From Thalassia testudinum (lineage: Eukaryota > Streptophyta > Magnoliopsida > Alismatales > Hydrocharitaceae), in the NCBI GenBank assembly GCA_037157565.1, contig JAZHRO010000055.1, positions 44,609,001-44,673,000 on the forward strand: 64,000 nucleotides of DNA. Reading direction: 5' to 3'. The translations under genes and the position numbers were made by a program. Positions 34,696 to 45,101 of this stretch are shown in pieces. The notes under the pieces are model-generated. The model ran no database searches and was not told where the DNA came from. It saw nothing but the letters and a program-made list of their open reading frames with translations. The number at the start of each line of letters is the position of its first letter. Positions within the stretch are counted from its first letter, which is position 1.

Positions 34696-34964
34696 ATTCA
34701 TTTTTGAATCATTTTGTTAGCTTTGTGAAATTCTTGTAAATTATATTTCTCTTCTTATATATTCATAAAAGAAAAAATTGAATTAGGAAGGAATACTTGG
34801 ACATTAGGACTTTTCAATCATAGGAAATATTACATTAGGATCTGAACACAAAGACCCTTCAGGTCTTTAGGCTTAATCGGCCTGTGTATCCACTAAAATG
34901 TGGATTTGCTTTTCGAGTTCTCGCCATCTTAATTCTATTGTAATTTGATTAAATTAGTTTGGGT

Positions 34965-34983
34965 GATAAGTACATGATTTATC
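34965..34983. repeat. GATAAGT hairpin of D
   Basis: GATAAGT, five bases, ATTTATC: 6 of 7 stem pairs kept. Confidence 0.6.
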
Positions 34984-35918
34984 AACCCACCCTTTGATTT
35001 GAGGGAACTTTAAGTCTAAAGCATCTACACACTTTCTTTTCACTGACTTGTTGATCGGTGGTTTTAACAGAAATTGGGTAGCTAATGAACCTTCTAGGGT
35101 GATATAGCTAGTAAGTTATCATGGGTAACAGCCCATAGGTAGGTTGTCCAGAGCCCAGTCATTGGACCCTTCTCTTCTTGCTGCCTTTAAGTAAATCTTA
35201 GACCAGGGAAGCCACCTACTTAAAAAAGAAAAAAAAAGAATAGAGAAAAAGAAAAGAATAAAATAAAAAAAGAACAAAACAAAAGAAATAAGCCACACTT
35301 CACCACACGAGTATGGCTGCCAAGTTGTCAGTGGTAACAGCTCATCGACCGGTTGTCCAGAACCCAGCTCAAGAAATGCACTTAAAATTCCCAAAACACT
35401 TTGGAAGAAGTGGAGAAGTAGAATAAATCAGGGAGATGTACATTGGATTCACCCTTATGTTAACCCCATAAAAATAAAAGTAGGGAGAAAGCTACCGGTC
35501 GTGAAGATACACCTTTAAGCAAAACTCTCTTTTTAAGGTCACCTAGAGGCATAGAAACCCGAAGTCCATTCTAATTGCCAATCAATGAGTCTATCACTTT
35601 CACAATAAGATGCTTAAAACTTAGGGTTCTCATCAAATATTGAGTGAGTTGAATGACCGTATAAAGCCACTCTTTAACCCTAAACTCAAAAATCCAAAAA
35701 AAACTTAGAAAAGAAGAAGAGAAAAAGAAATTTTTATTTGAATAAGGTGAGGGCTTGAGGTGGTCTGCATTTTGGCAGATACCCGGGCACTATTGTGTCT
35801 TTGAAAGTTCAGATCCTAAGTAAAAATTTTCTTAATATTGAAAATAACTTATGCTTAAGTAATCCAACCTAATTTTTTTATAAATAGCATGTAGTTTTTG
35901 CTAGGGACTAACAAAAGA

Positions 35919-35930
35919 TAGGCATGGGGG
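35919..35930 (+). promoter_or_regulatory. D polypurine tract
   Basis: TAGGCATGGGGG directly precedes the LTR start TGTCATCTAAAC. Confidence 0.7.
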
Positions 35931-36391
35931 TGTCATCTAAACATGTTTATATTACATAAAATGTCTATTTATGCATGTTTTTAAGCATAGAATTGCATTA
36001 CATACTATAAATATTGCATAACATGTATCATCTTAGATTTAGATTAGTCTGAATAAAATGAAGGTTAATTGTCTCTTTTTATGGTCAGGGATAGGGTGAC
36101 TTTTTATCGGAGCCTTAAATCAAAGATCCAACTGTACGGATCTGATCAGGGCGGCGATTTGAGTTCAACGACTCCAAGATCGCCCTAATCGGATATCAGT
36201 AGCATTAGATAGAGACCAAGGAACCCTAGAAGATTAAGGGCCAAGATGGTGTTAATCCACACATCAGATGACAAATTCGACTGCATGGATGGGTTCGGAT
36301 TGACGATCACAGCCTAACGGCATAAAAATCAACCCAATTCGATACCCGTGGCACCATCTACATCACTCAGAAGATGGACGGCCAAGATGGC
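35931..36391 (+). repeat. D 3' LTR, left part
   Basis: It starts TGTCATCTAAACATG and matches the start of E's LTR. It is interrupted by E in the sequence GCCAAGATGGC; the last five bases, ATGGC, are the left TSD of E. Confidence 0.83.
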
Positions 36392-37132
36392 TGTTGAACG
36401 TGCAAATCGCTATGCTAATGTGTTCGGTTTTGGAAAACCTGTCGTTGTAGCTTGAAAGCGAAGAATTCGTGTTCAACAAATAAAATTTATACCGAAATTG
36501 AAATTCCGGGTCGAACACAGGGAGGCGGACGTTTGATTTAAAAAACTTCACGTTTTTTTTTTATTTGTCACGAAGTAATTCAATTTAAAACTATCTAATT
36601 ATTTACAATAAATAGAAGAGAGAGGAGGGGGTAAGAGAGAGAGAGAGTATTATACATGGAAATCAAAATGAGATGTAGAATAAACAAAGAATTTATCATT
36701 AAAGAGATTGTTCATTACAACTAGAAAGCATAAAACAATTACACTAGAAAGCGATAAATTTACTCTAGAAAGCATTAAAAGAATGGAGGGAGAAATGTCC
36801 TCCTCGACGATCGCTTGGAGGATGAGTAGACTACTCTAGAAAGCAGTAAATCTAGACTAGAAAGCAGTAAAAAGAATAGGGAGAGAGGAATCCCCCTCGA
36901 CGGTTGCTTAGAGGACGAGCCGGACGGGACGACGCCTGGACGAAGGAGGACGAAGCAGAAGAACGGGAACGGAGCAGCACGCCGTCGTCGTCGCGGGATC
37001 CACTTCCGAAGGGGGACGAAAATTTGGACTTTATCTCGCGAGAAGCATCCCGAGTGTGGGACAAGATTCTCTTGAGCTTTGGAGGGGTAGAGAAGAGAAG
37101 GAAGGGATGAGAATTTCGTATGGAGGGAGTCT

Positions 37133-37141
37133 CCTTTTATA
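37133..37141 (-). promoter_or_regulatory. TATA box of the E 3' LTR
   Basis: CCTTTTATA on the plus strand; TATAAAAGG in element sense, as in D and E-prime. Confidence 0.6.
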
Positions 37142-38186
37142 GTTGCAAGGAGTAGGGGCAAAATGGACATTACAACTTTAAAATAATAAATGAGGGGTCT
37201 TTAGTGATGGATAAATCCGTCACCTAAAGCCTCCTTCGTGGGCGTCGTGGGCGGCTCGCACGCATCTACTCGCCTGCTCGTGCGCGCAACGCCTACGCAC
37301 GTCCGCTGAGCCTCAACCGTCTGATCGCGAGATCGGACGGCTTAAGTCACGCCTTTACCTGCTGCGCTGCGCGCCCTCCCGCACGTACGCTGCTGCGTGA
37401 CGTCGCGCATTCAATCGCGCGTGAACGCTATCGGGCGCGCGCGGCCGTCCGATCAAGATCCAACGCCCGCCCACGCTCAATCACCCGTGCCTTCCAGCCC
37501 TCTGCTGCGGCTCGAACCTGTGCCCGCTGTTGAACTATTACGAAGCTACGCTAACGTGTTCGATTTTGGAAAACCTGTCGTTGTAGTTCGAAAGCGAAGG
37601 ATTCGTGTTCAACAAATAAAATTTATACCGAAATTAAAATTCCGGGTCGAACACAGGGAGGCGGACGTTTGATTTAAAAACTTCGCGTTTCGTTTTTATT
37701 TTGTCACGAAGAAATTCAATTTAAACTATCTAAGTATCTACAACAAAATAGAAGAGAGAGAGAGAGAGAGAGAATACTACACATGGAAATCAAAATGAGA
37801 TGTAGAATAGACAAGGAATTTATCATAAAAGAGATCATTCGTTACAACTAGAAAGCATAAAGCGATTACTCTAGAAAGCAGTAAATCTATATTAGAAAGC
37901 AGTAAAAAGAGTAGGGTGAGAGAATCCTCCTCGACGGTCGCTTGGAGGACAAGCCGGACGGGACGACGCCTGGACGAAGGAGAACGAAGCGGGACGAAGG
38001 AGGACGAAGCAGAAGAACGGGAACGAAGCAGCACGCCGTCGTCGTCGCGGGATCCACTTCCGAAGGGGGACGAAAATTTGGACTTTATCTCGTGAGAAGC
38101 ATCCCGGGTGTGGGACAAGCTTCTCTTGAGCTTTGGAGAGGTAGAGAGGAGAAGGAAGGGATGAAAATTTCGTATGGAGGGGGTCT

Positions 38187-38195
38187 CCTTTTATA
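38187..38195 (-). promoter_or_regulatory. TATA box of solo LTR E-prime
   Basis: CCTTTTATA on the plus strand, about 365 bp from box B of the tRNA-like cassette. Confidence 0.6.
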
Positions 38196-38551
38196 GTTGC
38201 AAGGAGTGGGGGCAAAATGGACATTACATCTTCAAAATAATAAATAAGGGGTCTTTAGTGACGGATAAATCCATCAGTAAAGCCCCGACGTGGCCGTCGC
38301 CGCCGCGCCCACGCGCGCCCGCTCGGCTGCCCGCGCGCGTAACGCCTACGCACATCCGCGTAGTCTCAGCTGTCCGATCGCGAGATCGGACGGCTTAGAT
38401 CGCGTCCGCGCCCGCTGCGTAGCGTACCCGCCCGCGTGCGATCGCGCGTTACACCCGCGTCCAATCGCGCGTCGTCCTGATTGAGCGCGCGCAACCGTTG
38501 GATCTTCATCTGATGCTCGTCTGCGCCCGCTCGCCGCGCCTTCCACCCCCT

Positions 38552-38616
38552 CACCGCGGCTCGAACCCGCGACCTCTGCTTCGCCCGCAGCTGCGTCGCC
38601 GCTGCGCTACGCGGAC
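38552..38616 (-). promoter_or_regulatory. tRNA-like cassette in E-prime
   Basis: On the minus strand: box A TAGCGCAGCGG and box B GGTTCGAGCC, 42 bases apart start to start, with a CTGC/GCAG stem and a 7-base loop between. The D-arm part resembles tRNA-Arg. The T stem is one base short, so it is tRNA-derived, not a gene. Confidence 0.62.
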
Positions 38617-38656
38617 GAAATGGTCGCGCGGACGCTTTTAAGCGCGAGCGACCGCA

Positions 38657-38680
38657 GCCGTTGGATCGAGATCCAACGGC
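38657..38680. repeat. GATCCAACGG hairpin in E-prime
   Basis: GCCGTTGGATC, GA, GATCCAACGGC in part-overlap: 11 bp arms with a 2-base centre. Equivalents are at 25064-25089 (B) and 57598-57619 (D). Confidence 0.65.
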
Positions 38681-38737
38681 GGAGAGGAGATGGGTGCGCG
38701 GTCTTCACAAGATGCATGCGGCCATTTGGGCGGCTGA

Positions 38738-38759
38738 GATGGCGCCACGTGGCGCCATC
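38738..38759. promoter_or_regulatory. G-box palindrome in E-prime
   Basis: GATGGCGCCAC and GTGGCGCCATC: a perfect 22 bp palindrome centred on CACGTG. Confidence 0.6.
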
Positions 38760-39851
38760 TTGGCCGTCCATCTTCTGGAAGTTGTAGATGGTGCCACGGA
38801 TGTCGGATTGACTCGATTTTTATGTCGTTGGGCTGCGATCGTCGATCCGAATTCATCCGTGCGATCGGATTTATCATTTGAAGTGTGGATTTACACCATC
38901 CTGGCCCTTGATCTTCTAGGGTTCCCAGGTCACTTATCTGATGCTACGGATGCCTGATTAGGGCGATCTTGGAGTCGTTGAACTCCAATAGTTGCCCTGA
39001 TCACATCCATACGGTTGGATCTTTGATCCGAGGCCCTGATAAAATATTTGCCCAGTCCAAGCACATAAAAGGAGACAATTAACCTCCATTTTATTCAAAC
39101 TATTCTAAATGCAAGATGATGCATGTAATGCAATATTTATATCATGAAATGCAATCCTATGCTTAAGAACATGCAAAAATAGACCTTTTAAGTAGTGTAA
39201 TTGTGTTTACATCACCCGCCGCTCGCGTAAGCGCGCTCGACCGCGACGCTACGGGGTGCGGATGGTCGAGCGGATACTTTTAGGCACGGCTGATCACAGC
39301 CGTTGGATCAAGATCCAACGACGGAGAGCGAGTGGGTGCGGGGCTTCATAGAATGTAAGCGGCCGTTTGGGCAGCTGAGATGGCGCCACGTGGTGCCATC
39401 TTGGCCGTCCATCTTTTGGAAGTTGTAGATGGTGCCATGGATGTCGGATTGACTTGATTTTTGTGTCGGGCTGCGATCGTCGATCCGAATTCATCCGTGC
39501 AGTCGGATTTGTCATCTGAAGTGCGGATTTACACCATCCTGGCCCTTGATCTTCTAGGGTTCCCCGGTCACTATCTGATGCTACGGATGCCTGATTAGGG
39601 CGATCTTGGAGTCGTTGAACTCCAATCGTCGCCCTGATCACATCCATAAGGTTGGATCTTTGATCCGAGGCCCCGATAAAATGTTTGCCCTATCCAAGCA
39701 CATAAAAGGAGATAATTGACCTCCATTTTATTCAAACTACTCTAAATGCAAGATGATGCAAGTTATGCAATATTTATATCATGAAATGCAATCCTATGCT
39801 TAAGAACATGCATAAATAGACATCTTAAGTAGTGTAAATGTGTTTACATCA

Positions 39852-39863
39852 TACCCCCATGCT
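39852..39863 (-). promoter_or_regulatory. E polypurine tract
   Basis: TACCCCCATGCT on the plus strand reads AGCATGGGGGTA next to the LTR start. Confidence 0.7.
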
Positions 39864-40765
39864 TATCTTTTTCTAGTCCCTAGCAAAAACTATATGCTAT
39901 TTATAAAAGAATTAGGTTGGATTATTTGGACCTGAGTTATTTTCAATCATTAAGAAATTGTCTACTTAGGAACTGAACTTTCAAAGACACAACAGTGCTC
40001 GAGTATCAGCCAAAATGCAGATCGTCTCATGCCTTGCCTTATTCAAAGAAAATTTTCTTTTTCTCTTTTTACTCTTTTCTAATTTTTTTTGGATTTTCAA
40101 ATTTTAGGGTTTAAGAGTGGCTTTCTACGGCCATTCAACTCACCCAAGATTTGATGAGAACCCTAAGATTTAAGCATCTTATTGTGATTGTGATAGACTC
40201 GTTGACCGGCAATTAAAACGGACTTCGAATTTCTACGCCTCTAGGTGACCTCAAAAAGAATTCTGCCTAAAGGTGTATCTTTACAACCGGTAGCTTTCTC
40301 CTTACATTTATTTTCTACGGGGTCAACACAAGGGTGAATCCAGTGTATATCTCCCTGATTTATTCTACTTCTCCGCTTCTTCCTAAGTGTTTTGGGAATT
40401 TTTAGTGCATTTACTGAGCTGTTACCACCGACAACTTGCCAGCCATACTCGTGCGGCGAAGTGTGGCTTATTTCTTTTTTTTCATTTTCTCCTTTTCTTT
40501 TTGATTTTTTTTTTCTTTTCTTTTTTTTTTTAAGTAGGTGGCTTCCCTGGTCTAAGATTTACTTAAAGGCAGCAAAAAGAGAAAGGTCCAGTGACTGGGC
40601 TCTGGACAATCCACCTATGGGCTGTTACCCACGATTGCCAGCCATATCACCCTAGAAGGTTCATTAGCTACCCAATTTCCATTAAAATCGCCAAACAACG
40701 AGTCAGTGCAAAGAAAGTGTGTAGATCCTTAAGACTCAAAATTCCCTCAAATCAGAGGGCGGGTT

Positions 40766-40784
40766 GATAAGTCGTGTACTTATC
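40766..40784. repeat. GATAAGT hairpin of E
   Basis: GATAAGT, CGTGT, ACTTATC: a perfect 7 bp stem. Confidence 0.7.
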
Positions 40785-41039
40785 ACCCAAACTTATTTAT
40801 TTCAATTATAATAGAATTAAGATGGAGAGGACTCAAAGACAAATCCACATTTTAGTGGATACACAGGCTAATTAAGTCCAAAGGCCTAAAGGGTCTTTGT
40901 GTTCAGATCTTAATGTAGTATTTCCTAAGATTGAAAATTTTCTTAAACCCAAATTCTCTTTCCTAATTCTGATTTTTTTTTTAATAAAAGAAAATAAAAT
41001 AAATCTACAGAACTGACGAATGAATTCAGAGATTAATAT

Positions 41040-41077
41040 CCACCCCCCCATACCTATCTAATGCAATGTCCTCATTG
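41040..41077 (-). promoter_or_regulatory. Second polypurine-like motif of E
   Basis: CCACCCCCCCATACCTA then TGCAATGTCCTCATTG on the plus strand. Confidence 0.5.
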
Positions 41078-41179
41078 TATTAAAAAGACATGAAACAGAG
41101 TGGAAAAGCGTAGAAAGCACCTGAATTGCATGAATGTCAGGTCCGCTCCGAGATGAAAACGAAAAAGAACTGTATATGT

Positions 41180-41200
41180 GCCGAGTTTAGTGCCTTCAGC
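41180..41200. repeat. Stop-proximal stem of E
   Basis: GCCGAGTTTAG then TGCCTTCAGC on the plus strand; the same stem as at 34551 in D although E has no pol. It lies 170 bp beyond the end of the E ORF. Confidence 0.45.
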
Positions 41201-41367
41201 TAGGCACACTATATAAAGAAAAGAAATGAAGAATTCACAAGTGCAGGTCAGAATTAAAATAAACAGAAGAATCCTCCAACCTGTCAACAGAAGTCCACAG
41301 ATGTGGACTAGATTGTGGTGCAGACCCACACCCCATAATCGAGAATATCTTAGGTTCTGGATAAAAC

Positions 41368-42870
41368 TTACCCAAAACCTAAAATCAGAATGCAAGTGCG
41401 GTCGGGCCTGCGATTTATGAGGATGCAACCCAAGACCAAAAAGTCGGTTACAGAGAATTGAAGTTCAAAAGGATAATCGTTGAATGTGTGCTTGAGTTGA
41501 ACATCCTCGAAACAAATGTCGTAAGGGTTTTGATTTGATGATTTTAGCTTAAAAGGAACCCTTTGACACAATCTTCCATTTCCTCCAAAATTAACTTCCC
41601 AAATCAAAACTTCCCAGCTCCTATCCTCCTCATTCAGCATATCAAATTCCAGGACCTCTTGCATGTTAATCACCCCGTTTGAAATCTCCAAGTCTAAATG
41701 ATGTGGCAGAATCAGAATTGACTTGGGTCTAATTATCTCAGAAACAGAATTATCGATAAGCTCAACGGGGTGTAACTGATAATCAGGGCATTGAATTGAT
41801 TCATCCAGAAAATGTAATCCTGGATCTGTAATGTGTGCCCTAAGATCAGTTTCCTCAGTTATTGGGCTATCAAATGATCTATCAGATTCCTCAGGCCCAA
41901 TCGTCTCACAGAAATCGTGTTCAGAAAACTCGCGTGAGACTTCGCAACTTGAATCTTCACCATCAAAGAAATCAGTATCCGTATCAATGTATGTCCCAAA
42001 ATCAGTTGTCACCTTCTGTTCCAAGGAGACATACATTTCCTCGTAACCCGGCTCAGGGATCTCAGGTGAAGAAATCAGATCATCCTTAATTGGTCGCTTT
42101 AATTTAATCTGGTCAGCCTCGTAACACGTGTCCCCCCCAACAGGTGCCTGAGTGGGTTCTGTCATTGGCTTTCCTGAAGAGGGTTCATCTTGGGAATTAT
42201 TCCAAGATTGAATCAAAGCAACCACGAATCTCATCCTCAATTTCGCTAATTTCCCAAGTAGAAACTCACCCAGGTTCTTATCCTTAACATCCTGGAGCCA
42301 ATCCAACAAAGACTTGTTTAAATCATCAATCATTTCAATCAGGGGCTCTAATCTCTCAATGCAAGGTATTGGATGAACTTCTAAAGATTGTATGATATTC
42401 CTTAAGTTAGCTAGAACCTTATCTTGAACCTGATTAACCTTAACCAAATGAGTTGGTTCAGGATTGGGCGGGTTTGACATCAATGCAAAGGAATTAACGA
42501 ATTGAGATTCGTTATACCCTTCCTGATAATAGGTCATTTTAGATTGTTCAAAAGATGGTGATGACCTAAAGGCAATGAAATCATAGGATGGGTAAGGATC
42601 GATGTATCCTTCTTGATTGTAGATCACATTAGGTTATTCATGAAAGGAAGATGATATATAATCAATGTAGCTCTGAGAAGGATAGAAATCAGAATCAAAA
42701 TGTTCAGGGTTAGACCCTAAACACAGGGGTCCGGAATTGTATCCCCAATCCGAATTATCCCAACTAACTGATGGTCGATTACAATACGAGTCAGGATAAT
42801 CGTCATGTTGAGGATAATTCACAACAGGAGGGAAAGAGCGGGAATGCGTGAAATATGTGGAAGGATTCAT
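41368..42870 (-). pseudogene. Uncharacterised ORF of element E (one nonsense codon)
   Basis: Start chosen at the ATG at 42870 (MNPSTYFTHSRSF); an ATG at 42906 is also in frame. About 500 codons, interrupted only by TAA near 42634, probably a former CAA. The N-terminal 130 residues are rich in Tyr, Ser and Asp and hold imperfect repeats around YNQEGYIDPYPSY and YYQEGYNESQF. A region near residues 140-220 looks helical, with Leu heptad-like spacing (VLANLRNIIQSLEV, LLDWLQDVKDKNL). The C-terminal half is acidic. I recognise no gag, protease, RT or integrase motif. It fills the gag-pol place in an element with intact cis signals. It may be a co-opted structural protein, a captured host fragment or a passive ORF. 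Confidence 0.6.
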
Positions 42871-44073
42871 GAGACACAGGAGGAAGAAAGGTGCCCTGCA
42901 ATACAAACAATCAAACCTGTCCTTAAATGGGTTAGCCTAAAGACCTACAGACTCCCAAAAGCTGTCTTGAGATAAAGGAATGATTTGATCTACTTCCGTC
43001 TGTTCAATCCAACCAGTTAGAAGGAGGGACTGGGGAGAAGGTTCTTCCTTTGGCTTGCGCCTCCGGTTCCTAGTGTACCCCCCAGCCGCGATTGTTTGAC
43101 TCTACTCCCCTAGCTAGACATCAGATTGAACAGTAGAAACAGACTAATCGAAAATAATCTCGTTCTGAGTTCTGAAGAGCGAGTCCAATCCTTAAGACCA
43201 ACGTCTACTCTGTTTTATTTAGGGCTAGGTTTGAATGTGCTTTGGAATGTGATGGGCCCTTTAAATGGGTTGTGCCCTCAATGATTGATTGATTTGTGTG
43301 TGCGTGCACAACCAATGGTTTTCAAGCAAGATTATTTTTGATGTGGTAAATTTTAAGGTTCAAATCTTGCTTAGTAGCTTTTAGGATTCAACTTTAGGTA
43401 TTTTCAAACAAGTTTCATTGGCACACCAAGTTTTACAAGCACAGGTGAAGACGTTTTCCTTTAAAGCTTAAAAAGAATATGGAGTGCCTGGTAAATCCCT
43501 AAGAGTTGAACCTAGGTGGCAGCTACTTGATGAGTTGATTTTAATTGAAGTGGTGTGGCCCAAACAACTCAAACAACTGGCCACAAATGCACCACTAAGT
43601 TAGGCACACAAAGATGATTAATCTAGAATGATTTCTACTCTTTTATGTGTTGCTTTATGTGTACCGGTTCCACATATCAGAACCCAGTTGAGTAGAAACA
43701 AATCAATTCGGTTAAGTGCCTTTGAATGTGGGTGTACGTTGTGTGTTTGTTGAAAATTTCCCCACAAAATTATCTTTTCTTTTCATATATAAATGAAGGT
43801 GGAATGAATGTGAGTGAGAATCCAAACAACCAAACTATTCCTAGGATTTATCAAACACCTAGGTTAATTAGAATTTGGATTCAATGTGGCGAATGAAATC
43901 TATGGAGGGGGAAAGAATGGGAGATAACTTACAAAACCTTCCACAGCACTTTACTCCTATCTACCGCTTTTGCTCGTCTCAACAAAGTACCTGCAATTAC
44001 AATAAGAAAGGAGAAAAGTGAGGTAAATGATTTGTAAGTTACAAAACGTGAAGAGAAATCAAAGATTGTCGCC
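42871..44073 (-). other. E 5' leader
   Basis: Noncoding; matches B's leader over most of its length, including CCTCCGGTTCCTAGTGTACC (43061) and TTTCTACTCTTTTATGTGTT (43632). Confidence 0.7.
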
Positions 44074-44091
44074 TCCCCGACAACCGCGCCA
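44074..44091 (-). promoter_or_regulatory. E primer binding site (tRNA-Asp type)
   Basis: TCCCCGACAACCGCGCCA matches tRNA-Asp at 16 of 18 positions, three bases from the LTR at 44095. Confidence 0.8.
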
Positions 44092-44094
44092 AAA

Positions 44095-45101
44095 TGTTGA
44101 ACGTGTGAATCGCTACGCTAACGTGTTCGATTTTGGAAAACCTGTCGTTGTAGCTTGAAAGTGAAGAATTCGTGTTCAACAAATAAAATTTATACCGAAA
44201 TTAAAATTCTGGGTAGAACACAGGGAGGCGGATATTTGATTTAAAAAACTTCGCATTTTTTTTTATTTGTCACGTAGTAATTAAATTAAAACTATCTAAT
44301 TATTTACAATAAATAGAAGAGAGAGAGAGGGGGTAAGAGAGACAGAGAGTATTATACATGGAAATCAAAATGAGATGTAGAATAAACAAAGAATTTATCA
44401 TTAAAGAGATTGTTCATTACAACTAGAAAGCATAAAAAAATTACACTAGAAAGCGATAAATTTACTCTAGAAAGTATTAAAAGAATGGAGGGAGAAATGT
44501 CCTCCTCGACGATCGCTTGGAGGATGAGTAGACTACTCTAGAAAGCAGTAAATCTATACTAGAAAGCAGTAAAAAGAATAGGGAGAGAGGAATCCTCCTC
44601 GACGGTTGCTTGGAGGACGAGCGGGACGGGATGACGCCTGGACGAAGGAGGATGAAGCAGGATGAAGGAGGACGAAGCAAAAGAACAGGAACGGAGCAGC
44701 ACGCCGTCATCGTCGCGGGATCCACTTCCGAAGGGGGACGAAAATTTGGACTTTATCTCGCGAGAAGCATCCCGGGTGTGGGACAAGATTCTCTTGAGCT
44801 TTTGAGGGGTAGAGAAGAGAAGTAAGAGATGAGAATTTCATATGGAGGGGGTCTCCTTTTATAGTTGCAAGGAGTGGGGGCAAAATGGACATTACAACCT
44901 TAAAATAATAAATAAGGGGTCTTTAGTGACAGATAAATCTGTCACTAAAGCCTCCTTCATGGTTGTTGTGGGCGGCTCACAAGTGCCTGCTCGCTTGCTC
45001 ACGCGCGCAACGCCTACGTACGTCCGCTGAGCCTCAGCCGTCCGATCGCAAGATCGAATGGCTTAAGTCACGCCTTCACCCGCGCATACGATGCTGCGTG
45101 A
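44095..45101 (-). repeat. E 5' LTR, part before F
   Basis: It begins TGTTGAACGTGTGAATCG next to the PBS, has a TATA box at 44855-44863 and is cut by F after GCTGCGTGA. CGTGA (45097-45101) is F's left TSD. Confidence 0.87.
44855..44863 (-). promoter_or_regulatory. TATA box of the E 5' LTR
   Basis: CCTTTTATA on the plus strand. This is the LTR that would drive E's genomic RNA, so its separation from upstream U3 by the 11 kb F element probably silenced E. Confidence 0.55.

Larger units (their letters stand above)
34528..35918 (+). other. D 3' noncoding region
   Basis: Noncoding. In order: stop-proximal stem (34551), second PPT-like motif (34661-34695), GATAAGT hairpin (34965), then the two direct-repeat blocks (about 35110-35160 and 35305-35372) on either side of an A-rich run (35221-35290). 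The order matches B, E and F in element sense. Confidence 0.7.
37528..39214 (-). mobile_element. E-prime: solo LTR of the D/E family
   Basis: A complete 1687 bp LTR with ends TGTTGAAC and TTTACATCA on the plus strand, flanked by a perfect TSD CCCGC (37523-37527 and 39215-39219). It has no PBS, PPT or internal sequence, as expected after recombination between two LTRs of one element. It sits inside the tRNA-like cassette of E's 3' LTR. Confidence 0.9.
36392..39851 (-). repeat. E 3' LTR, interrupted by a solo LTR
   Basis: Pieces 36392-37527 and 39215-39851 give about 1768 bp once the solo LTR and its TSD are removed. In element sense it begins TGATGTAAACACATTTAC and ends in CA. TATA box at 37133-37141. 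A (GA)n run is near 36639. The G-box palindrome is at 39379-39400 (one arm change). Confidence 0.88.
39864..41367 (-). other. E 3' noncoding region
   Basis: Noncoding; the same blocks as B, D and F: direct repeats at about 40415-40455 and 40598-40648 with a T-rich run between (40469-40532), hairpin at 40766, second PPT-like motif at 41040 and stem at 41180. Confidence 0.7.

Noticed and set aside
41368..42870. Host gene on the minus strand
   Set aside because: It lies between a retroelement leader with PBS and a retroelement 3' noncoding region and PPT, in one orientation, so it belongs to element E.
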